A stretch of DNA of 64,000 nt from Siminovitchia terrae (GCF_003605405.2 NZ_QYTW02000010.1:19675-83674), one strand, 5' to 3'. Shown: positions 19,633-28,916, counted from the first letter of the stretch. Made by a program: numbers and translations. Notes: generated by a model not told the origin, from the sequence alone.

Positions 19633-20335
19633 TTATGCGACTTGTTGTTGGTTGAAAATGGTATTGATTCTATCTGCAGCTAACTTTGATGCATTATAAA
19701 CTAGCACCACTAAATCGAAGTGGACTTTGGCCCGCTTGCCGGAACGGTATCGAACATTATCTAGTTGGAAGTATTCCTTTAAATAAGCATTCACACGCTC
19801 AACAGCAGTGCGATGTTTGTATAACTCTTTCCATGCTTTCGATCCTCTAGCCGGTGCAATATACCTTCTAAGATCTTGTGTAGTTTTTACTTTATAAACT
19901 TTTTGGTAAATCCCCTCGTTGGCTAATGGGCAGTCTTTACATTCTTTGGCCTTGTATATTTAAGTGTTTCGTATTTGGGATCATAGCTATCATATCTATA
20001 GGAGTGTTCACGGAAACAAGTAGGTGCAAAATGTTTATCAAAGCCACTCGGTTCGGGTTTAGGTTTTTCCTCCTTCGGAGGTGCTGATCTCGTGCCTAAA
20101 AGTGTGAAGCATCGATGGCAGCTGTATTATCCATGATAAATCCTTTCACGATTGCTTGATGAAGAAGGATTTCCTGAACATCCTCCATAAAGTTGAATTC
20201 ACTGATGATGGTAATCAATCTGGAAAAAACAGCTTCCGAAGGCACAGAGTCAGATACCAAAAAACCACAGTCAAGGCGGAGAATCATATCGTTCTCTAGC
20301 TTGTAACCCCTCTGGAAGGGAAGTGAACCGTCATT
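19633..20335 (-). pseudogene. Decayed DDE transposase remnant (IS1182-like)
   Basis: Minus-strand translation gives three collinear pieces of one transposase. The N-terminal piece (about 20335-20096) reads SLPFQRGYKLENDMI..LDCGFLVSDSVPSEA and ends AAIDASHF before a stop. The second piece, after a frame change, has APPKEEKPKPEPSGFDKHFA and FREHSYRYDSYDPKYETL; the large catalytic middle that should separate KPEP from SGFDKHFA is deleted. The last piece is CKDCPLANEGIYQKVY, ARGSKAWKELYKHRTAVERV and RAKVHFDLVVLVYNASKLAA, ending at TAA (19633-19635). Dead by internal deletion and frameshifts. The IS1182 label rests on my memory of the family. I could not define terminal inverted repeats or a target duplication. 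Confidence 0.8.
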
Positions 20336-20351
20336 AATAAGGTATTAAAAT

Positions 20352-22055
20352 TTGTCAAAAACCCAACGGACTATTCGGGGATTCTTGTATATTTTTAAAG
20401 GAGAAAGATTACTTAAACAAAATAAAAAAGAAGAAGCTGTAACAGAATTTGAAAAGGTTATTAAAATATTTCCAAATCATTTCTATACAAACTTACAACT
20501 TGCAAAATTCCAGATGGAGAAAAAGGATTGGGAATCTTCAGAGAAATATTGGGATAAGGTATACAAAAAAGGAAAAAGAGAATTTAATGATAAGTGCTTC
20601 TTAGATTATGCTAAGACAGTACGTTTGAATAATCATTTCTCAAAAGCAATAAAGATTTTGGAGGAAGCTCGTTTCGAGTTTCCTATGGACAAATTAATTC
20701 TCATGGAATTGACAGACTTATATAAGGAATTTGGCTCTTATAATAAAGCTGAGACTTTGCTAAAAGCTGCTGTTAAAAATTACCCGGAAGATCAAAGTTT
20801 ATTTGATGAATTAATAAATATTATAATTTTAAAAAGGGATTGGCCTACAGCAATAGAAAAATTAGAGAGAATAAATAATTCTTTTGAATATGAAATTATA
20901 TTATCAATGTTATATAAAATAGTAGGTCAATCTGAGAAAGCGAATAATTTATTTGATAGCATATTGAAAAAGTATGAACAGGCCATTATCGAAGATGAAA
21001 AGGGATATCGTAAAATTATAGTGTTTGATAATGGTGAAAGCAGGATAGAATTTTATAAATGCCTTAAAAAAACAGATGCTATTATGCTTACGTTTGATTC
21101 CATTAATATGGAGTGGCATGATTCCTCTTTTGCGTTTAAACTTTTAATGAGACAAAATTTAGATATTCTTGCTGTTAGAAAAAAGAAAAAGCAAACATAC
21201 CAACAAGATTTAACTCAGCAAGATTATGTAGCTGCAGCTAATCCCATTATTAAAGGTTATAAGGACAAAATGGCTTATGGCTTTAGTTTAGGGGCTTACA
21301 ATGTATTATATTTTGCTTCCTTACTTAATTGTAGAGTTTTAGCACTTTCTCCAAGATTATCTATTCATCCTGTTTATGGAAAAACTAAAGTTATTCTTAG
21401 GTTTAAGATGGAATATGAATTGTCATTTCCGCCAAATGATTCAATATCTCCGATCATTGTTTTTGATCCCAAAAATGCATTGGATAATAGATATGTAAAT
21501 GAGAGTATTTTAAAGTCCTTCCCTAATGCTAAATTGGTGAAAATCCCTTATGGGGGTCATGGTATCGCGCCGCATCTTTTAAAGATGGGATTGTTAAAGA
21601 AATTTGTTGTAGATTTTATAAATGGAGCTTTGCCGAAATATGATCGAAAAAAGAAGCAAGCATCACCTGTTTATTTTAGAAACTTGGGGACAGAATGTTT
21701 AAAGCACAATAAATTAAACTGGGCATTACAGTTGGCTAAAAGATCTTTGGATGCTGTTCCCGCTGATAAAAACAGCATTAAGCTTATGATTAATGTGCTA
21801 AAAAGATTAAATGAATATGAAGAAGCACTTGAGTTTACAAGAAAGTCTATCAAGCTAGTTCCTAATGTTCTTGATATAAGGCTGTATCTTGTTGACATTT
21901 ACATCCATCTTCGTCAGTTAGACAATGCAGAAACAGAAATTATGAAGGCTGAAAAGAAATTTGGAAATAAGAAATCTATAATTAAAAGAAAGGACATAAT
22001 TAATAATATTAAAAAAACACATCTACCTGATCCTAAAACTAAACAAATAAGTTGA
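20352..22055 (+). CDS. TPR / alpha-beta-hydrolase-like / TPR protein
   Basis: 567 residues, no signal peptide or membrane segment, so cytoplasmic. TPR-like helical repeats occupy about 15-200 (e.g. EEAVTEFEKVIKIFPNHF) and 440-545 (e.g. YEEALEFTRKSIKLVPN). Between them (about 215-430) is an alpha/beta-hydrolase-like fold with nucleophile elbow YGFSLGAYN (S312), IIVFDPKNALD (D372) and YGGHGIAPH (H403), a complete Ser-Asp-His set with plausible spacing. I do not recognise a named family. Similar TPR-plus-hydrolase proteins near polymer transferases might act on teichoic acid substituents, which is inference. The TTG start at 20352 is weak (no good RBS) and lies about 20 bases from the transposase remnant, so the true 5' end may have been lost or altered. 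Confidence 0.6.
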   Translation: MSKTQRTIRGFLYIFKGERLLKQNKKEEAVTEFEKVIKIFPNHFYTNLQLAKFQMEKKDWESSEKYWDKVYKKGKREFNDKCFLDYAKTVRLNNHFSKAIKILEEARFEFPMDKLILMELTDLYKEFGSYNKAETLLKAAVKNYPEDQSLFDELINIIILKRDWPTAIEKLERINNSFEYEIILSMLYKIVGQSEKANNLFDSILKKYEQAIIEDEKGYRKIIVFDNGESRIEFYKCLKKTDAIMLTFDSINMEWHDSSFAFKLLMRQNLDILAVRKKKKQTYQQDLTQQDYVAAANPIIKGYKDKMAYGFSLGAYNVLYFASLLNCRVLALSPRLSIHPVYGKTKVILRFKMEYELSFPPNDSISPIIVFDPKNALDNRYVNESILKSFPNAKLVKIPYGGHGIAPHLLKMGLLKKFVVDFINGALPKYDRKKKQASPVYFRNLGTECLKHNKLNWALQLAKRSLDAVPADKNSIKLMINVLKRLNEYEEALEFTRKSIKLVPNVLDIRLYLVDIYIHLRQLDNAETEIMKAEKKFGNKKSIIKRKDIINNIKKTHLPDPKTKQIS

Positions 22056-22099
22056 AAAAAGGAACTTACAGGTATAGGTTTTTTGTGTTATTCCTTTAG

Positions 22100-22132
22100 A
22101 AGCGGAGGCTGTTTTTTTAGCCTTCGCTTTTT
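22100..22132 (+). terminator. Intrinsic terminator after the TPR-hydrolase gene
   Basis: AAGCGGAGGCT pairs with AGCCTTCGCTT around a T-rich loop and is followed by TTT, 45 bases after the stop codon. Confidence 0.75.
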
Positions 22133-22140
22133 AACTTGAT

Positions 22141-22169
22141 TTGAAATTGAGTTAGTTCATGTATATAAT
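22141..22169 (+). promoter_or_regulatory. Sigma-A promoter for the first tagF-like gene
   Basis: TTGAAA, a 17-base spacer and a perfect TATAAT, 40 bases before the ATG at 22209 and just after a terminator. Confidence 0.75.
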
Positions 22170-22208
22170 TTTTAAGATGGCATTGTATTGAGAGAATAGG
22201 GAGCACTG

Positions 22209-23432
22209 ATGTTTATGAAAAGAATAGTTCATAGAATTAATCAAAAATTGATTCGCTTACGGCGAGGGGCTTTTGTTCAGAAAGCCTATAGATTAGCTTT
22301 TTCGATATTAGGGAAGTTGCCAAAAAAGAAAAACTTAATTGTATTCGAAAGCTTCCATGGAAAGCAATACAGCGACAGTCCTCGGGCAATCTATGAATAT
22401 ATGAAACAAAAAAAAATGCCATATAAGATGTATTGGATGGTAGACAGGCGCCATCTGGACGTCTTTGAAAAAATAGAAGATGTCCGTTATGTTAAGAGGC
22501 TTTCTTTGAAATGGATATTTCTGATGGCAAGAGCAAAGTATTGGGTGACAAATGCGCGGTTGCCATTATGGCTTCCGAAGTCGAAAGATACAATATATGT
22601 ACAAACTTGGCACGGAACTCCGTTAAAAAGGCTTGGAATTGATATAGAAGAAGTTCATATGCCTGGGACTAATACTGAAAAATATAAGAAAAACTTTTTG
22701 TTCGAAGCAAGTAAATGGAATTATCTAGTTTCGCCAAATACATATTCTACAGAAATTTTTAAGCGGGCCTTTGGCTTCAATAATAAAGTTATAGAATCGG
22801 GTTACCCGAGGAATGACTTTTTAATCAATCACAATAACCCTGAGAAAGTGACGGAATTAAAGAGAATATGTGGATTGCCAATAGACAAAAAAGTCATTTT
22901 GTATGCACCGACCTGGCGGGACAATCAATTTTATACAAAAGGGAAATATAAATTTGATCTCCAAATTGACCTGGCTCAAATGAAGGAAGAGATTGGCGAT
23001 CAATATGTAATTGCTTTAAGGATGCATTATCTTGTTGCCGAAAACATTGATTTAACAGGCTATGAAGATTTTGTCTTTGATTTCTCCAATCACGAAGACA
23101 TAAGAGAACTATATCTAATTGCTGACCTATTAATCACTGACTATTCTTCGGTCTTTTTTGATTATGCTAATTTGAAGCGCCCTATGATGTTCTTTGTGTA
23201 TGATATTGAAGACTATCGTGATAATCTGCGGGGATTTTACTTTGATTTTGAAAAGAAAGCCCCGGGACCTTTGGTGAAATCAACGGATGAGATCATTAGG
23301 GAAATCAAGAATATAGATGAATATGGATTTGCCCTTACTAAAAATATAGAAGAGTTCTACAACCAATTCTGCTATCTAGAAGATGGATATGCTAGTAATA
23401 GAGTAGTGGAGGAAGTATTTGGAAGTAAATAG
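22209..23432 (+). CDS. Single-domain CDP-glycerol glycerophosphotransferase (TagF-like, copy 1)
   Basis: 407 residues, one Glyphos_transf domain covering nearly the whole protein. Motifs: LIVFESFHGKQYSDSPRAIYE, YVQTWHGTPLKRLG (catalytic His), ESGYPRNDFL, VILYAPTWRDNQFY, ALRMHYLVAE, LLITDYSSVFFDYANLKRP, FYFDFEKKAPGPLV, and CYLEDGYASNRVV at the end. It transfers glycerol phosphate from CDP-glycerol to a growing chain at the inner membrane face. No membrane helix; an amphipathic basic N-terminus (KRIVHRINQKLIRLRRG) may bind the membrane. RBS AGGGAG is 5 bases before ATG. Paralogous to 28917-30083 along its length. It has its own promoter and terminator, separating it from tagG by more than 170 bases. 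Confidence 0.9.
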   Translation: MFMKRIVHRINQKLIRLRRGAFVQKAYRLAFSILGKLPKKKNLIVFESFHGKQYSDSPRAIYEYMKQKKMPYKMYWMVDRRHLDVFEKIEDVRYVKRLSLKWIFLMARAKYWVTNARLPLWLPKSKDTIYVQTWHGTPLKRLGIDIEEVHMPGTNTEKYKKNFLFEASKWNYLVSPNTYSTEIFKRAFGFNNKVIESGYPRNDFLINHNNPEKVTELKRICGLPIDKKVILYAPTWRDNQFYTKGKYKFDLQIDLAQMKEEIGDQYVIALRMHYLVAENIDLTGYEDFVFDFSNHEDIRELYLIADLLITDYSSVFFDYANLKRPMMFFVYDIEDYRDNLRGFYFDFEKKAPGPLVKSTDEIIREIKNIDEYGFALTKNIEEFYNQFCYLEDGYASNRVVEEVFGSK

Positions 23433-23438
23433 AAGGGG

Positions 23439-23480
23439 CAGTTGTTTCAGGTGGCTTTACTGAACAACTGCTTTTCATCT
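23439..23480 (+). terminator. Terminator after tagF-like copy 1
   Basis: GCAGTTGTT-T-CAG pairs with CTGAACAACTGC around a 9-base loop, followed by TTTTCATCTTTT. Confidence 0.7.
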
Positions 23481-23485
23481 TTTAT

Positions 23486-23514
23486 TGTCTTTTATCTAAC
23501 CTACTTGTATAATT
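23486..23514 (+). promoter_or_regulatory. Sigma-A promoter for tagG/tagH copy 1
   Basis: TTGTCT, exactly 17 bases, then TATAAT, 95 bases before the tagG start. With the preceding terminator this makes copy-1 tagGH an independent transcription unit. Confidence 0.75.
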
Positions 23515-23608
23515 TATAAAGATATAGGGTTGGCTTATTATTTTTGAAAAACTGATTAGTTTTGGAAAAACATCAAGACAAAATCAGGCTTTTGAGAGGA
23601 TATATTGA

Positions 23609-24427
23609 ATGAAATCTGCATTTCTAGTAATAAAAGAACAAATAGAGCATTTCTATTTAATCAGGAGATTGTCCCTGTATGAAATAAAAAGTAAAAATAA
23701 GAGTAATTATTTGGGAATGGCTTGGGAGATCATTAACCCAGTTATCCAGATATTGATTTATTGGTTTGTATTCGGAAGCATTCGGCAGAGAGCAGATATT
23801 GAAGTAGTGCCGGGTTTTGAAGTCCCTTTTATTCATTGGCTTCTTGGTGGGTTTATTCTATGGACGTTTTTTTACCAATCAACAGTCCAAGGGTCAAAGT
23901 CTATATATACAAGGCTTCGTATGTTATCGAGAATGAACTTTCCAATGAGTGTAATTCCTAACATTGCTATATTTTCGCAGTTTTACACTCATCTGTTTTT
24001 ATTAGGGGTCACCTTTATTATTTTTCAGCTGTCGGGTTACTATGTAAGTGTGTATTTTCTTCAAATTATTTATTTTGCGTTTGCTACTTTTTGTTTGGTG
24101 TTTGCTATTTCCTTGATAACCTCTACCTTATCAACCATTATCAGGGATGTTCATATGTTTTTGAATGCAACTCTCAGGATGTTATTATACTTATCTCCAG
24201 TCCTTTGGCAGCTTACTATATTGGATGAGCCTCTGTCGACGATCATGAAACTGAATCCTCTATATTATGTTATAGAAGGATATCGAGCAGCGTTTTTTGG
24301 TACCGAGTGGTATTTTATTAATCATTGGCAATACTCATTATATTTCTGGGGACTTGTTGTCATTTTACTCGTGTTGGGCTCGAAAATTCATGTGAAATTC
24401 AGAAGGCATTTCATTGACTACTTATAG
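23609..24427 (+). CDS. tagG: Teichoic-acid-type ABC transporter permease (copy 1)
   Basis: 272 residues, ABC-2 membrane family with about six transmembrane helices. Motifs: LSLYEIKSKNKSNYLGMAWE before helix 1, GGFILWTFFYQS, RLRMLSRMNFPMSVIP, STIIRDVHMFLNATLRMLLYLSPVLW and LNPLYYVIEGYRAAFFG, as in TagG/TarG and Wzm permeases. It pairs with the ATPase 14 bases downstream to export lipid-linked teichoic acid. Almost collinear with copy 2 at 30102-30920. TagG-type versus capsule (KpsM) type is decided by the flanking glycerophosphotransferase. Confidence 0.9.
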   Translation: MKSAFLVIKEQIEHFYLIRRLSLYEIKSKNKSNYLGMAWEIINPVIQILIYWFVFGSIRQRADIEVVPGFEVPFIHWLLGGFILWTFFYQSTVQGSKSIYTRLRMLSRMNFPMSVIPNIAIFSQFYTHLFLLGVTFIIFQLSGYYVSVYFLQIIYFAFATFCLVFAISLITSTLSTIIRDVHMFLNATLRMLLYLSPVLWQLTILDEPLSTIMKLNPLYYVIEGYRAAFFGTEWYFINHWQYSLYFWGLVVILLVLGSKIHVKFRRHFIDYL

Positions 24428-24441
24428 ATGGTGGGATTAGT

Positions 24442-25248
24442 ATGGAAAAAGCCATTATCGTTAGAAATATCGTAAAAAAATATAAACTGTATAGCGGTGA
24501 TAAAGAACGGCTATTGGATCTTCTTTTACCCAAAAGTTATGGAGAAGATTTTTATGCGTTGGCAGGTGTAAGCTTTGAAGCTGAAAAGGGCGATGTTATT
24601 GGGTTTGTTGGGATGAATGGATCTGGCAAATCAACCCTATCAAATATTATTGCAGGCATTGTTCCAGAGACATCAGGCTCTGTCCAAGTGAATGGGCAAG
24701 CGGCATTGATCGCTGTAGCGGCCGGACTGAAGGGCGATTTAACTGGAAGAGATAATATCGAGTTGAAGCTGTTGATGTTAGGATTTTCAAAAGAGGGAAT
24801 CAAAGAGCTTGAGTCGCAAATCATTGAATTCTCTGAGCTTGGAAAATTTATTGACCAACCGGTTAAGTCTTATTCGAGTGGGATGCGGTCTCGCCTCGGT
24901 TTTGCCATCTCAGTCAACGTGAATCCGGACATTTTGATCATTGACGAAGCTTTATCAGTAGGGGATAAAGCTTTTGCTGAAAAAAGTTTGGATAAAATGA
25001 AGGAGTTCAAGAAGCAAGGAAGAACCATGATATTTGTTAGCCACTCCTTAGGGCAAATGAAAAGGTTTTGCGATAAAATCCTTTGGCTGGAGTATGGTAT
25101 GGTAAAAGAGTACGGTCCAGTAGGTGAAGTGCTCCCAAAATATGAGGAATTCCTGAATGGTTTCAAAAAGCTCTCCGGAAAAGAAAAAAATAAATATAAA
25201 GAAGAAGCGATGAAAAAGCAACAGGAAGCTATTTTTGCTAAACCTTAA
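24442..25248 (+). CDS. tagH: Teichoic-acid-type ABC transporter ATPase (copy 1)
   Basis: 268 residues. ATPase partner of the preceding permease. Walker A GMNGSGKSTLSNII, signature SYSSGMRSRLGFAISV, Walker B ILIIDEALSVGD and the switch-His SHSLGQMKRFCD are all present; N-terminus NIVKKYKLYSGDKERL...PKSYGEDFYAL is typical of TagH/Wzt. It stops soon after the nucleotide-binding domain (basic KEKNKYKEEAMKKQQ tail) and lacks the transmembrane and extracellular C-terminal part found in long TagH proteins such as that of B. subtilis. A bidirectional terminator follows. Confidence 0.9.
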   Translation: MEKAIIVRNIVKKYKLYSGDKERLLDLLLPKSYGEDFYALAGVSFEAEKGDVIGFVGMNGSGKSTLSNIIAGIVPETSGSVQVNGQAALIAVAAGLKGDLTGRDNIELKLLMLGFSKEGIKELESQIIEFSELGKFIDQPVKSYSSGMRSRLGFAISVNVNPDILIIDEALSVGDKAFAEKSLDKMKEFKKQGRTMIFVSHSLGQMKRFCDKILWLEYGMVKEYGPVGEVLPKYEEFLNGFKKLSGKEKNKYKEEAMKKQQEAIFAKP

Positions 25249-25320
25249 TAACATTTAAGGATGGGGAGAGTATAGAAGGATTTCTATTCTTTTTCCATCA
25301 TTTTTTCTATTAACCGAATA

Positions 25321-25352
25321 AAAGCCTGCGGAATTGAGTCGCAGGCTTTTTA
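25321..25352. terminator. Bidirectional terminator between tagH copy 1 and the C39 peptidase
   Basis: AAAGCCTGCG / CGCAGGCTTT, 10-bp perfect stem, 9-base loop, T-run on the right and A-rich on the left. Confidence 0.85.
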
Positions 25353-25367
25353 AATATTGGCTGAATT

Positions 25368-27068
25368 TTAATATGTAATGGCTCTTTTATTTTGTGCATT
25401 CCAAAGTTTGTTAAATTGAGCTTTGCTGATTCTAACGTCTTTTTTATTTGACCAGCAGTCATTGTAATAATAATATTTTTCATCATACCCCGTCAGGACT
25501 AACGCATGTACAGTAAACCCATGGATTGGTGAACCCCAAATAACTATAGGTTTATTTTTAAGTAATTGGTTCTCCAAATTTTTATTTGAAGTGCCTGTCA
25601 GATTTTGAGCGTTCCCAGCGTATTTTTTTACAAGACTGGTTAATGCTGGAGGATAAATTGTCCAGCCTTTTGTTGAATAAGGATTTCCGACATACCCTAG
25701 ATTCGGATTCCAAGAGTGATAAGGCATTTCCATTGCCAATTTCACTTTGTTAACATCGCTAACCCCTTTATACTTTAACATCATAGTAACAGCTGTAATT
25801 TCGCATCCTGTAGGTAATTCAGGCAGCTGATTAATCAAAGGAACATTTAAAATGACACTAGTAATTTTTGATGCATGTTTTCCATAAACAGTTTTGGGAG
25901 CGTACTTATAATTAGCCAGTACTGCTTTGGATCCTTTCTCTCTTTGGGTTGCCTTTGATAGATAACCAGAAGTGTTTTGGTAGAATATGTACTTTATATT
26001 GTTTCCATGTGCCCCATATTTGGTTTTCGGATAATATTCATAGCGTGCAGATATTTTCTTTGAGCCTTGTACTCTTCTAGTTGCCTTTGTTAGGTAGCTG
26101 GAGTCATTAAGATAATAAATATAACGGATATTGTTTCCGTGTTCTCCATATTTGGTTTTTGGATAATATACATAACGTGTGGATATTTTCTTGGAACCTT
26201 GTACTCTTTTAATTCCCTTTGTTAAATTGCTAGACTTATCAAAGTAGAAGATATACTGAATATTGTTTCCGTGCGATCCATATTTAGTGTTAGGGTAGTA
26301 TTTGTATCTTGCTGCAGTTTGTTGGGAACCAGCATTTCTTTTTATAGCGTGGGTAAGGTTGCCATTGGAATTAAGGTAAAAAATATAACTGATGTTGTTG
26401 CCTTGTTTGCCATATTCGGTTCCTGGATAATATTTAAAATGTCGTATTACTTTTTGTTCACGGTTTAATTCTTCAGCACGGATGAGTTTAAGCTCACCTG
26501 AAGTTTGATTGATATGAAATATAAATTTTACATTTTTTTCTATATTTTTTTCTTTTGTTCCAGGGTGAAACTTTAATATACGAATAATCTTGTTGTCTTC
26601 CAAGATATCAGCTCGTGTTACTTCGCCTTTACTGTTCTGGTAAAATTTTATATTGCTTTCATCTTGGTTAATTTCTGCTTTTAAAGATTCTTTGCTGGAT
26701 TTCTGCACCTCTACTTTTTCATTGAGGGATTGATCATCTTCGGTATCCATTTGCTTTTGAGGTTGATCGACGGTCTCATTACTTATATCGGTCTTTGGTT
26801 CTGAATTCTCGGAAGGGATTATTGTTTCATCCTCGAGTTCTATTGGTGCCTCTTCTTCCGTCTCTTCCTCAGGCAAAGTCACATCCTCATCTGTTGATGA
26901 ATTTTGATTAGATAATTCAGTGTTATTTTCAGAAGCTTGACCGTTATCTGTATCGGTTTGTACTTCATCAGTTTTAGTTTTTGGCTCATCTTCTTCAGCC
27001 AATACTAAAAGAGTCTGATTGGAAAGTATCATTCCGATCACCAAAAGAGTAACTAGTACTTTCTTCAC
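25368..27068 (-). CDS. Secreted C39-like cysteine peptidase with acidic region and internal repeats
   Basis: 566 residues. GTG start with AAAGGAG 9 bases upstream; signal peptide at about 1-24. Residues 25-135 are highly acidic and low-complexity (Glu/Asp/Thr/Ser). Residues 140-390 hold about six copies of a ~42-residue unit with NNIxYIFYxNxSxxLTKA, R.xGSKK and YYPKTKYGxHG, likely a wall- or polymer-binding repeat. The C-terminal 175 residues form a Peptidase_C39_2-type domain: LPTGCEITAVTMML (nucleophile Cys), IHGFTVHALVLTGYD (His) and YYYNDCW (Asp/Asn). Probably a surface peptidase. It sits between the two tagFGH modules on the opposite strand; no functional link is visible. Confidence 0.82.
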   Translation of the reverse strand: MKKVLVTLLVIGMILSNQTLLVLAEEDEPKTKTDEVQTDTDNGQASENNTELSNQNSSTDEDVTLPEEETEEEAPIELEDETIIPSENSEPKTDISNETVDQPQKQMDTEDDQSLNEKVEVQKSSKESLKAEINQDESNIKFYQNSKGEVTRADILEDNKIIRILKFHPGTKEKNIEKNVKFIFHINQTSGELKLIRAEELNREQKVIRHFKYYPGTEYGKQGNNISYIFYLNSNGNLTHAIKRNAGSQQTAARYKYYPNTKYGSHGNNIQYIFYFDKSSNLTKGIKRVQGSKKISTRYVYYPKTKYGEHGNNIRYIYYLNDSSYLTKATRRVQGSKKISARYEYYPKTKYGAHGNNIKYIFYQNTSGYLSKATQREKGSKAVLANYKYAPKTVYGKHASKITSVILNVPLINQLPELPTGCEITAVTMMLKYKGVSDVNKVKLAMEMPYHSWNPNLGYVGNPYSTKGWTIYPPALTSLVKKYAGNAQNLTGTSNKNLENQLLKNKPIVIWGSPIHGFTVHALVLTGYDEKYYYYNDCWSNKKDVRISKAQFNKLWNAQNKRAITY

Positions 27069-27163
27069 GATGTGTTCTCCTTTCAGAAATGTGAATATAA
27101 TATTAACACTATCATTCTACTATACTGCGTAGGTTTGTGAAGCTTGTTTTATACTTTGTAATC

Positions 27164-27208
27164 AAAAAATGAAACCTTGGGACCACGGATCGTCCAAGGC
27201 TTCATTTT
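27164..27208 (-). terminator. Terminator of the minus-strand GT2 gene
   Basis: On the minus strand AATGAAGCCTTGG pairs with CCAAGGTTTCATT (one G-T pair) around a short loop and is followed by TTTTTG. Confidence 0.8.
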
Positions 27209-27241
27209 AGTATTATTCTCGAAGGTATTGACAATTTATTA

Positions 27242-28783
27242 CTACTTTACAGTCACTCCGAAGTTATCTCCGATCGTCGTATAAAAATCAATTTTCTTCC
27301 CGCTATATTCAAAGATCCGCCTGGTATTCATTTTGATAGGGGCCTTTCTATAATCGTAATATCGGATGAATACGGTATGACTGGCTTCATTCAGTTGTCC
27401 CAGCAGATCGAGCGGAATCTCTACTTCAAACAGGTCTTCGCTAACACAATTGATAGGTAGCACGTTTTCGTTCATTTCATTATCCCGCTGGCGGATGACA
27501 AAGCAGTTCACTTTGTCGAGGTAGTCACCGTAAATGTTAAAACGTAAAATAAATCGGTCGTTCTCCTTTACGTGTTCTTGGTACACGGCTAGCAATCTAA
27601 TTCTTGCCCATTCATAGGGTTCGGGAAGCGGCAACCGGTAGTAAGGAAGGCCATCGCCTTTTATAGCAGTTTCTTTAGTTGTATCTTTCAGGCTCCATTC
27701 AATTAAAGTAACGATATCATCATATCGCGCCTGTTTGAAGAGATCGACGAGCACTCGATGCCAAGGTTCAAAGAAGTTCTCTGTAAAGTCATAGCGAAGC
27801 CCCTCGGTCGTTTTCAGTACCTCTGCAAACTTTGCAAAATATTTTTCCTTCCGATTGGATCTTAGAAAGTGATGCCTGTTAAACAGCCGTGTGATGCAAT
27901 CAAATTCATATAGTCTGTTCAGAACCATCCGCTCGATTTCTTCCGGCAATTCCTTTTGGATGACATGTTTAATAACAGTCAAATTCGTGTCGGTTTTTTC
28001 AAAAATGTTCGTCGTACCGACAAGACTTTTATTATCCTTGAATCGGTTGACATAATAAATAACATCCTTTGTCGTGGAAATGCTTGGGCAGTTCGTTAGG
28101 ACATCGATGAAAAACTGTTTGTCCTCCGCGAATTTCATGTTGGGAAAACGGAAATGGTAATCTTTTAGAAATTCGGTCCGCATCATCCTGGCAGTTGGGC
28201 CTAAATGTTGAAAGATATGGGGGATGGAACAGGGATTAATCGATTCACGGTACTCGCAGCTATTATATTCACCGGTGATGACAAGCTTATTGTCTTCAAC
28301 TTTTATCGTCCGGCCAACTGCATAGGAATCTCCAGTTTTCTCAAGGAGTTCATATAAGGCTTTAACTCCGTTAGGACTCAGCCAATCATCTGAATCAATA
28401 AACATTGTATATTTGCCTTTGGCAAGGTCAATCCCCGTGTTTCTAGGAGTGGCGGGTGAGCCGTTGTTACTCTTGTAAAAGACAGGTACGATATTTGGAT
28501 ATGCATTTACATATTCCAAGATGATGGATCGCGATGCATCTGTAGATTTGTCATCTATTATGATGAATTCAATCCTGTCAAAACCAAATGTTTGATCAAT
28601 CACAGAATCGATCGTTTTCCGTATCGTTTTTTCAGCATTAAAAACTGGCATGATAACAGTGATCTGTGGATCAGGCCTTCTATTGGCAGGGTGGATATAG
28701 TAGCCTTCTTTGTTATATGTATAGGATTCATCATTGGGTGCGGCTGCCTCTTTTGAAAAAATACGTGTTAAAAAATTAAACAT
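27242..28783 (-). CDS. GT2 glycosyltransferase, TarS-like (paralogue)
   Basis: 513 residues. ITVIMPVFNAEKTIRKTID, RIEFIIIDDKSTDASRSI, NNGSPATPRNTGIDLAKG, YTMFIDSDDWLSPNGVKAL (metal-binding DSD), HLGPTARMMRTEFL and FPNMKFAEDKQFFIDV give a TarS/TarP-type GT-A domain. The C-terminal part (about 330-513) is collinear with that of 18045-19574, ending KIDFYTTIGDNFGVTV versus KIEFYSTLANNLGLSI, so the two are paralogues over full length. Likely role: glycosylation of the polymer made and exported by the neighbouring copy-2 tagF-G-H genes, transcribed divergently 130 bases away. The AGGAGG-like CGGAGG is 7 bases before ATG. Confidence 0.85.
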   Translation of the reverse strand: MFNFLTRIFSKEAAAPNDESYTYNKEGYYIHPANRRPDPQITVIMPVFNAEKTIRKTIDSVIDQTFGFDRIEFIIIDDKSTDASRSIILEYVNAYPNIVPVFYKSNNGSPATPRNTGIDLAKGKYTMFIDSDDWLSPNGVKALYELLEKTGDSYAVGRTIKVEDNKLVITGEYNSCEYRESINPCSIPHIFQHLGPTARMMRTEFLKDYHFRFPNMKFAEDKQFFIDVLTNCPSISTTKDVIYYVNRFKDNKSLVGTTNIFEKTDTNLTVIKHVIQKELPEEIERMVLNRLYEFDCITRLFNRHHFLRSNRKEKYFAKFAEVLKTTEGLRYDFTENFFEPWHRVLVDLFKQARYDDIVTLIEWSLKDTTKETAIKGDGLPYYRLPLPEPYEWARIRLLAVYQEHVKENDRFILRFNIYGDYLDKVNCFVIRQRDNEMNENVLPINCVSEDLFEVEIPLDLLGQLNEASHTVFIRYYDYRKAPIKMNTRRIFEYSGKKIDFYTTIGDNFGVTVK

Positions 28784-28916
28784 TTTAAACCTCCGTGCAA
28801 TTATGTGACACTATCTAGTATTTTCATTGCGTGTTTTTTCTAAACGTTTCGTGGTTTATGCAGGTGTTCATTGGACATACTTTTGATATGTCTGTAAATG
28901 GTAGTGGTGATCATTA

